Shown: piece by piece, positions 34,211 to 40,049 of the stretch
Layout of the letters: every line of letters starts with the position of its first letter
How positions within the stretch are numbered: position 1 is the stretch's first letter
From: Deltaproteobacteria bacterium RBG_13_61_14
GTDB taxonomy: Bacteria; RBG-13-61-14
DNA length: 40,049 nt
NCBI GenBank assembly: GCA_001797815.1
Contig: MGQK01000056.1
Location: 1-40,049, forward strand
Reading direction: 5' to 3'
Program-made: the position numbers and the translations under genes
Notes under the pieces: generated by a model
The model's input: the letters and a program-made list of their open reading frames with translations, nothing else
Told to the model about the DNA's origin: nothing
Databases searched by the model: none

Positions 34211-35431
34211 ATGGCCAAGATCGTGGTGCTGGGCGGCTGCGGCGCAGTCGGGAGCGTCGCGGTGAAGACGCTGGCCCGGACGGATTACTTTTCCGAGGTG
34301 GTGATCGGCGACCTCAACCTGGCCAGAGGCCGGCAACTCGCGAGAAAGCTCGGGAAAAAAGTCTCGGCCAAAAAAGTGGACGCGCTGAAGCCCGCGAGCG
34401 TCAAGGCCGCGGTCAAGGGCGCGGACGTGGTTTTGAACACGGTCGGCCCTTTCTATAAGTTCGCGGTGCCGATCCTCCGGGCGGTAATCCAGTCGCGGAT
34501 CAACTACGTGGACATTTGCGACGACGTGGACGTCACGTTCAAGATCCTGGACATGGATGGTGCGGCCAAGAAAGCCGGGATCACGGCCCTGATCGGCATG
34601 GGCTCTTCGCCGGGCGCGACCAACCTGCTGGCCAAGTTCGCGGCCGACAACCTGCTGGATGAAGTGGACTCGATTGACATCTTCCACGCCCACGGCGGCG
34701 AGCCGGTGGAAGGGGAGGGTGTGATCGAGCACCGGCTGCACTGCATCACCACGGACATCCCCATGTTCCTGGACGGGCAATTGCGCTGGCTGAAATTTTT
34801 TGAGCCGGAGGGGGTGGCGCTTCGGCAGGAGTTTGATTTCCCGGTGCTGGGCAAGGTCAAGGTTTTCCCTTACCCGCACCCGGAGCAGGTGACGCTGCCC
34901 CGGTCCATCAAGTGCCGGCAAGTAACCAACAAAGGAGTGGTGTTGCCCGATGAATACGCCGAGATGATCCGCGAGCTTTGCCGCTTGGGGCTGGCGGACA
35001 AGAAGCCGCTCTTGGTCAAAGGCCGGAGCGTGGCGCCTCATGATTTCACGGTGGCCTACATCGTCCGCGAGCGGGAGCGGATCTTGAAAGAGACCAAATT
35101 CGGGCCGCAGCGGGGCTGCGCCAGCGTGGTGGTCAAAGGCCGGAAAAGCGGCCAGGCCGGCGAATACCGGTTCCACCTGGCCTCCGGAACCCAGGCCATG
35201 GGCGAGGGCACCGCCATCCCCGCGGTCATCGGCGCGATCCTGATGCTGCAAGGCAAAGTCCTGGGCAAGGGCGTGCTGCCGCCGGAAGGGTGCGTCAAGC
35301 CCACGGACTTCATTGACCTGGTGCCCAAAGTATTCAAGCTGGACGAGAAGAAAGAAGGCGGCGAGGCGTTCGGCGGAGTGATCGTGGAGCATGTAGATGA
35401 GACCGGCAAGGTCACCAAGCTGGACATTTAG
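34211..35431 (+). CDS. Saccharopine dehydrogenase-like NAD(P)-binding protein
   Basis: MAKIVVLGGCGAVGSVAVKTLA Rossmann start; DVVLNTVGPFYKFAVPILRAVIQSRINYVDICDD. Confidence 0.9.
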   Translation: MAKIVVLGGCGAVGSVAVKTLARTDYFSEVVIGDLNLARGRQLARKLGKKVSAKKVDALKPASVKAAVKGADVVLNTVGPFYKFAVPILRAVIQSRINYVDICDDVDVTFKILDMDGAAKKAGITALIGMGSSPGATNLLAKFAADNLLDEVDSIDIFHAHGGEPVEGEGVIEHRLHCITTDIPMFLDGQLRWLKFFEPEGVALRQEFDFPVLGKVKVFPYPHPEQVTLPRSIKCRQVTNKGVVLPDEYAEMIRELCRLGLADKKPLLVKGRSVAPHDFTVAYIVRERERILKETKFGPQRGCASVVVKGRKSGQAGEYRFHLASGTQAMGEGTAIPAVIGAILMLQGKVLGKGVLPPEGCVKPTDFIDLVPKVFKLDEKKEGGEAFGGVIVEHVDETGKVTKLDI

Positions 35432-35447
35432 TGCAGCGTTTTAGAAG

Positions 35448-35509
35448 TTGTGGTGCGGGCTTCCAGCCTGCTAACCAGTTGATATGCAGGCAAGATGCCT
35501 GCACCACAA
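35448..35509. repeat. Composite inverted repeat TTGTGGTGC...GCACCACAA with inner GCAGGCAAGATGCCTGC palindrome
   Basis: 9-bp perfect outer arms and a 7-bp/3-nt-loop inner hairpin. Confidence 0.85.
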
Positions 35510-35561
35510 TAGCGCCTGGATGCACTACACTAGATTTCCTTTGCCTTGCCTGTTTTCTTGA

Positions 35562-35591
35562 TTGACAAGCAGACGGCAGCTTGCTTAGAAT
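35562..35591 (+). promoter_or_regulatory. Sigma70-like promoter TTGACA-N18-TAGAAT upstream of the MuF-like gene
   Basis: Consensus -35, near-consensus -10, about 105 bp upstream of ATG 35698. Confidence 0.5.
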
Positions 35592-35697
35592 ATGGGGCAG
35601 AGAGCAGAGCCGCGATCTGTGAAGTTTGCGGGAAAAAGGGAGCCTGGAAGCCCTGCCCGGGCCACACCAACCAAGTCAGCCCTTACAGCAGGCGATC

Positions 35698-36984
35698 ATG
35701 AATAACGAACTTATTAATATCCGAACTCTCGAAGAGTTAATCGAAGCATTCAAAAGAGACCCCGCGTTTACCCTGATTAAGTCTCTGTCCGACCCGAATT
35801 TACCAGCCCGTTTGAAAGATCAGTTAGTCAATCAGTCGGCGAAGGGTAGGTCAATCAATGTCATCGTGAGGACACTGGTGGGGGAACTAGAGGCGGAATT
35901 GGAGACTTATCAAGGCCTGGTGGACAAAAAACTTTTGAGGGCATCGAAACAGGCATTGTGGCAAAAGCTCCAACCCCAAATTACCACCATTTTTCATTCG
36001 GAGTTAATGAACGCGAATGCCAAGGAGCAATTACAGGCGTGGGCAAATCGTGGAATTGAAGAGGTTGAGCGGCGGGAGATGAGGGATTTGAAGACCTGTA
36101 CCAACTGCCGGCAACTGCATGGAACGGTTTGGAAAATTGCGGATCTGCTCAAACTTGATTATCCACTAACGCAAGATCCGACTGATTCATCTAAATGGAT
36201 TAGTCATCCTGGGTGCAGAGGCGGATTTTTGTCACGCGAGCGGATTGGTGATTTGGATCTTAGCGGATCCATAGATGATATTTTGGAACGAGTCAAGCAA
36301 ATGCAAAGTGGGCAAGTACCAACTGTGAAGATACAAGAGGTACGACCACAGCCTGTTCCGCCGACTTTAACAGTAAATCTCGGTGGGTTTCAGGTGGAGG
36401 ACATTCCTCGGGCGCAATTGACTGATGTGGAGCGGACCGCGCAGGAATTGGGTGTATTTCGGGGGAACTTGAAAGTGGTAGATGAGATCACAGCAGATCC
36501 TATCTATCAGGACTGGTTGCGGGGTCAGGTGATGGCACAGGAAGGTTTGGAAGGACCGGCTTTGGATGCTCGCGTGAATGATTTGTTACATGACCAAACT
36601 GGTAAATTGGTTTCGGTGCAGATCGGCGACCAGACTTTGATTGATGCCAAAGCGCAAGGAGTCAGCCGGATCCCGATGAGCGTGTCGGTAGCCGAGAAAT
36701 CCGCTCATCAGACCTGGCAGGATCAGGTGATGGGTCGGGAATTGGAGGCACAGTTTAAGGAGTTGGTGGAGAAGCTGCGGGCGGAAGCGGTGTCGGAGCC
36801 TGGGCTGGAGTTAGTGGTGGGAGAGCCGCCGGTAATGACGGCAGATAATCAGTCGGTGTTCGTTGCGGCTTATGTAGATTATGTTACAAATCCATTTGCG
36901 CTCAAATATCGTGATCCAGCCGTGTACGAGTGGCTTCGGGAGTCAGTCTTTTCGGGCCTCGAATACACGCGGAGGCAGCTCTAA
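35698..36984 (+). CDS. MuF/SPP1 gp7-like (phage minor head) domain protein with unknown C-terminal domain
   Basis: Cys/His motif KTCTNCRQLHGTVW...HPGCRGGFL; preceding helical segment; C-terminus FVAAYVDYVTNPFALKYRDPAVYEWLRE reminiscent of MuF-associated zincin-like tails. Confidence 0.65.
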   Translation: MNNELINIRTLEELIEAFKRDPAFTLIKSLSDPNLPARLKDQLVNQSAKGRSINVIVRTLVGELEAELETYQGLVDKKLLRASKQALWQKLQPQITTIFHSELMNANAKEQLQAWANRGIEEVERREMRDLKTCTNCRQLHGTVWKIADLLKLDYPLTQDPTDSSKWISHPGCRGGFLSRERIGDLDLSGSIDDILERVKQMQSGQVPTVKIQEVRPQPVPPTLTVNLGGFQVEDIPRAQLTDVERTAQELGVFRGNLKVVDEITADPIYQDWLRGQVMAQEGLEGPALDARVNDLLHDQTGKLVSVQIGDQTLIDAKAQGVSRIPMSVSVAEKSAHQTWQDQVMGRELEAQFKELVEKLRAEAVSEPGLELVVGEPPVMTADNQSVFVAAYVDYVTNPFALKYRDPAVYEWLRESVFSGLEYTRRQL

Positions 36985-37069
36985 ACTTTAAGAGATTGGG
37001 AGATTGGGGGCTGCGGTCAACGCTTCACTTTACACATAACGTTTGACCGGGCGATTTGAATTGAAAAAA

Positions 37070-38662
37070 ATGGCCGCAACTTCAAATACCAAGAAATACC
37101 TCCTGGCCGTGGACCACGGAACCTCGGGCGTCAAGACCGCGCTCTTTTCGGTCCGAGGCGAGTTGATCGGCTTTGAATCGGAGAAGACCCCCACCTATTT
37201 CTTGCCGGCCGGCGGGGCCGAGCAAGACCCGGCCGACTGGTGGAACGCGCTGATTGACACGACCAAGCGGCTCCTGGCCCGGCGCCTGGTGCCGGTCGAA
37301 GATATTGTCGGCATCGGGGTGTCCTCTACTTTTTCTTCCACCGTCGCGGTGGACCGCCAGGGCCGGCACCTCTGCAACTCCCTCACCTGGATGGACTCCC
37401 GCGGCGCGCCCTATGTCAAAGAAGTGGTCTCGGGATTCCCCAGCATTGACGGCTACAACATCTTCACCATGCTGCCCTGGATCTGGAAGACCGGGGGCGG
37501 GCCGCAGCTTTCGGGCAAGGACGACATCGCCCACGTGCTCTGGTGGAAGCGCGAGCGGCCGGAGATTTACCAAGCCGCGCATATGTTCCTGGGCAGCAAG
37601 GACTATCTCAACCTGCGCCTCACCGGCCAATTCGCCGCGAGTTTTGACTCGATCATGCTCTTCTGGGTGACCAATACCCGCGATATCAACCGCGTCCATT
37701 ACGACGACGGGCTGATCCGGAAACTCCAGATTGACCGGGCCAAGCTCCCGCCTCTGCGCTCTTCGGTGGAAGTCCTGGGTATTCTCTTGCCGGAAGTGGC
37801 GGAAGAGCTGGGGCTTTCGCCCGGGGTCAAGGTGGTGATGGGTTCGCCGGACCACCAGTCCGCCTGCATCGGCTCCGGCGCGGTCCGCGATTTCGAAGGC
37901 CACCTTTACGTCGGCACCTCCTCCTGGGTCCAGTGCGTGGTGCCGTTCAAGAAGACCGATATGTTCCATTCCATCGCCTCGCTGCCCACCGCCATCCCCG
38001 GCCGCTACTACTGCGTGAACGAGCAGGACATCGCCGGTGGGGCGCTGAATTTTCTGGTGGACAGGATTCTATTCCCGCGCAATCAGCTTCGGCCCGAGGC
38101 GCCGGCGGAAGACGTGTATGAACGGCTCGATCAAATCGCGGCCGCGGTCCCGGCCGGGAGCAACGGGGTGATCTTCACGCCCTGGCTGAACGGCGAGCGG
38201 ACGCCGGTGGATGACACCACGATCCGGGCCGGGTTCCATAACCTCTCCCTGAGCACCAGCCTGGAGCAGATGGTGCGCGCGGTTTACGAGGGGGTGGCGC
38301 TGAACACCCGGTGGGCGCTCAAATATGTGGAGAGGTTCATCGGTCGGAAAATGGACCCCATTAATATTGTCGGGGGCGGGGCCAGGTCCGATCTCTGGTG
38401 CCGGATTTTCGCGGACGTGCTGGATCGGACCATCCGCCAGGTGGAGCACCCGATCTGGGCTAATGCCCGGGGCGCGGCCTTGATCGCCGCAGTGGCGCTA
38501 GGCTTTATCAGCTTTGATGATATTCCCGGGCTGGTCAAGTATGCCAACACTTTCCAGCCCGACTCTGGGAACCGGCGCCTTTATGACGAAATTTTTACTG
38601 AATTCCTCAATATTTACAAAAATAATCGGGCCATGTATCGGCGGTTGAACCAAGTTCATTAA
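37070..38662 (+). CDS. FGGY-family carbohydrate kinase (xylulokinase-like)
   Basis: LLAVDHGTSGVKTALFSVRGE; TWMDSRGAPYV; GSPDHQSACIGSGA; GERTPVDDTTIRAGFHNLS; NIVGGGARSDLWCRIFADVL. Confidence 0.95.
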   Translation: MAATSNTKKYLLAVDHGTSGVKTALFSVRGELIGFESEKTPTYFLPAGGAEQDPADWWNALIDTTKRLLARRLVPVEDIVGIGVSSTFSSTVAVDRQGRHLCNSLTWMDSRGAPYVKEVVSGFPSIDGYNIFTMLPWIWKTGGGPQLSGKDDIAHVLWWKRERPEIYQAAHMFLGSKDYLNLRLTGQFAASFDSIMLFWVTNTRDINRVHYDDGLIRKLQIDRAKLPPLRSSVEVLGILLPEVAEELGLSPGVKVVMGSPDHQSACIGSGAVRDFEGHLYVGTSSWVQCVVPFKKTDMFHSIASLPTAIPGRYYCVNEQDIAGGALNFLVDRILFPRNQLRPEAPAEDVYERLDQIAAAVPAGSNGVIFTPWLNGERTPVDDTTIRAGFHNLSLSTSLEQMVRAVYEGVALNTRWALKYVERFIGRKMDPINIVGGGARSDLWCRIFADVLDRTIRQVEHPIWANARGAALIAAVALGFISFDDIPGLVKYANTFQPDSGNRRLYDEIFTEFLNIYKNNRAMYRRLNQVH

Positions 38663-38690
38663 AAAGAGTAAGCTGTTTCCAAATTAATTG

Positions 38691-38719
38691 TTGCTTGCCT
38701 TTTCCTGAAGTGGTAGAAT
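38691..38719 (+). promoter_or_regulatory. Sigma70-like promoter TTGCTT-N17-TAGAAT upstream of the surface lipoprotein gene
   Basis: 17-bp spacing; ~80 bp before ATG 38799. Confidence 0.45.
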
Positions 38720-38798
38720 CACGCCAACAATAAATAAACGGTTAAGGTAACCTGTTCCCAAACCCCAAACTTCCAATCAGGCATTAGGAGGTAGAGAG

Positions 38799-40049
38799 AT
38801 GAAGAGAATGGTAACACTGGTTTTAGCCGGCTTGCTGGTTTTGGCGGTTTCGTGTCAGCCGGGCGGCGGCGGAGGCGGGGGCGGTTCCGGAGGAGGAGGT
38901 CAGACCCCGGCGATGCATGTGGGAGCTCCCGCCCCGGCGGAGCAGATCCAGGAGCTTCAGGCCCAGGTGGCGGACCTGCAGGTTCTGGTGGTGGGGTTAC
39001 AGCTCCAATTGACCGACCTGGCCAATCAAAGCGATGCGGACCTCGTGGCTTTGGAAGCCCGGGTGACTGCGAACGAGAATAACATCGCGGTCAACTCCGC
39101 GGATATTGCCGCGAACACGGCGGACATCGCCACCAATGCCGCGGGCATCGCGACCAATACGGCCAACATCGCTACCAACACCACGAACATTGCCACTAAT
39201 GCCGCGGGCATCGCGGCTAACACTGCAAGTATAGGCGTCAATGCCGCCGCGATTGCCGCTAATACCACGGCCATCGGCACCAATGCCGCCGGCATCGCGG
39301 CCAATGCGGCCAACATCGCTACCAACACCGCGAACATTGCCACCAATGCCGCGGGTATCGCGACCAATACCGCAGATATCATTACCAACATGGCCGATAT
39401 TGCCACCAACCAGACCGACATCTCGACCAATGCCACCAACATCACGACCAACGCTGGGAACATAGCTACTAACACCACGAGCATTGCCGCGAACACGGCC
39501 AAGCTAGCGCCGGTGACCCGCTCGGGCACGAATTTTATTTTCACTGGCGTCAATGTCCACATCCGTAGCGGCTCGGGCGGTACCTCCAATGCCGTCAACG
39601 GCCTCGGCAACCTGATCGTGGGCTATAACGAGAATCTTGCGGGCTATTCCCGCGCTGGCTCCCACAACATCGTGGTCGGCGCGAATAATGGCTACAGCTC
39701 CTACGGCGGCTTGGTGGTTGGAACCTTTAATCAAATTCTCGCGGCTAATGCTAGCGTCAGCGGGGGACGTGATAATATCGCCAGCGGCGTTGCTTCCAGC
39801 GTCAGCGGGGGATGGATTAACACTGCCAGCGGCGATTACTCCAGCGTCAGCGGGGGAGAAAATAACACGGCCAGCGGCCTTGCTTCCGGCGTCAGAGGGG
39901 GATATTTGAACACGGCCAGCGGCGATTACTCCAGCGTCAGCGGAGGACAATTGAACACGGCCGGCGGCGATTTATCCAGCGTCAGCGGAGGGAATGGTCG
40001 TAGCGCTCCAGCTATTTTTAATTGGGCTGCAGGAGGACTGTCGCAGGCT
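38799..40049 (+). CDS. Predicted surface lipoprotein with heptad coiled-coil repeats and YadA-head-like repeats (incomplete, runs off window)
   Basis: AGGAGG SD at ~38786; MKRMVTLVLAGLLVLAVSCQPGGGGGGGGSGGGG lipobox; ~20 IATNTAN-type heptads; 15-aa SVSGGxxNTASGDYS repeats; open to base 40049, hence absent from ORF track. Confidence 0.9.
   Translation, partial: MKRMVTLVLAGLLVLAVSCQPGGGGGGGGSGGGGQTPAMHVGAPAPAEQIQELQAQVADLQVLVVGLQLQLTDLANQSDADLVALEARVTANENNIAVNSADIAANTADIATNAAGIATNTANIATNTTNIATNAAGIAANTASIGVNAAAIAANTTAIGTNAAGIAANAANIATNTANIATNAAGIATNTADIITNMADIATNQTDISTNATNITTNAGNIATNTTSIAANTAKLAPVTRSGTNFIFTGVNVHIRSGSGGTSNAVNGLGNLIVGYNENLAGYSRAGSHNIVVGANNGYSSYGGLVVGTFNQILAANASVSGGRDNIASGVASSVSGGWINTASGDYSSVSGGENNTASGLASGVRGGYLNTASGDYSSVSGGQLNTAGGDLSSVSGGNGRSAPAIFNWAAGGLSQA
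39074..39505 (+). repeat. 21-bp (7-codon) tandem repeat, about 20 copies, encoding (N/D/G)IATN(T/A)A
   Basis: NIAVNSA DIAANTA DIATNAA GIATNTA NIATNTT ... SIAANTA counted by eye; 20 consecutive heptads. Confidence 0.9.
39753..40010 (+). repeat. 45-bp (15-codon) tandem repeat, SVSGGxxNTASGxxS
   Basis: AGCGTCAGCGGxGGA-type unit starts at 39753, 39798, 39843, 39888, 39933, 39978 (exact 45-bp spacing). Confidence 0.92.

Noticed and set aside
34079-35392. 437-aa minus-strand ORF antisense to the saccharopine-dehydrogenase-like gene
   Set aside because: Shadow ORF; rich in H/R/D/Q with no recognisable motif.
35698-36984. Intact prophage
   Set aside because: Only one phage-like gene; flanking genes are metabolic and no integrase, terminase, portal or tail genes are present.

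Overview
The window is a bacterial chromosomal segment, probably from an anaerobic environmental bacterium; taxonomy cannot be proven from the sequence alone. It has five parts. (1) 718-20194, minus strand: a long, tightly packed catabolic gene cluster. In transcription order it encodes an OYE/enoate-reductase-like flavoenzyme, a condensation-domain acyltransferase, a thiolase plus DUF35 partner, enoyl-CoA hydratase, acyl-CoA dehydrogenase, acyl-CoA synthetase, a small unknown protein, a URO-D/MtaA-like protein, a molybdopterin oxidoreductase, an exported protein, an amidohydrolase, a GlcD-like FAD oxidase, a CCG-domain Fe-S protein, two SDRs and a broken geranylgeranyl-reductase-like gene. 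(2) 20521-21420, plus strand: a divergent regulator carrying both a MerR-type and a TetR-type DNA-binding domain, with candidate palindromic operators in the divergent intergenic region. (3) About 21430-26180: a scarred island with gene fragments (helicase-like start, phage-like C-termini, integrase-tail-like peptides, half of a tRNA-Thr), tandem repeats, two small membrane proteins, a rhomboid-TPR protease and a membrane protein. (4) 26.2-35.5 kb: an orphan CoxE-like VWA protein, a minus-strand histidine kinase/response regulator/ankyrin/PI-PLC-like cluster, an amidase and a saccharopine-dehydrogenase-like gene, with several intergenic palindromic repeats. (5) 35.7-40.0 kb: an isolated MuF/phage-head-like protein, an FGGY kinase, and a lipoprotein with 20 heptad repeats followed by YadA-head-like 15-aa repeats. 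The last ORF runs off the window end and is missing from the supplied ORF track. The best candidates for something new are the catabolic cluster with its dual-HTH regulator, the orphan MuF-like protein, and the lipid-anchored trimeric-adhesin-like protein. All family names come from motif reading and memory; no database search was run.
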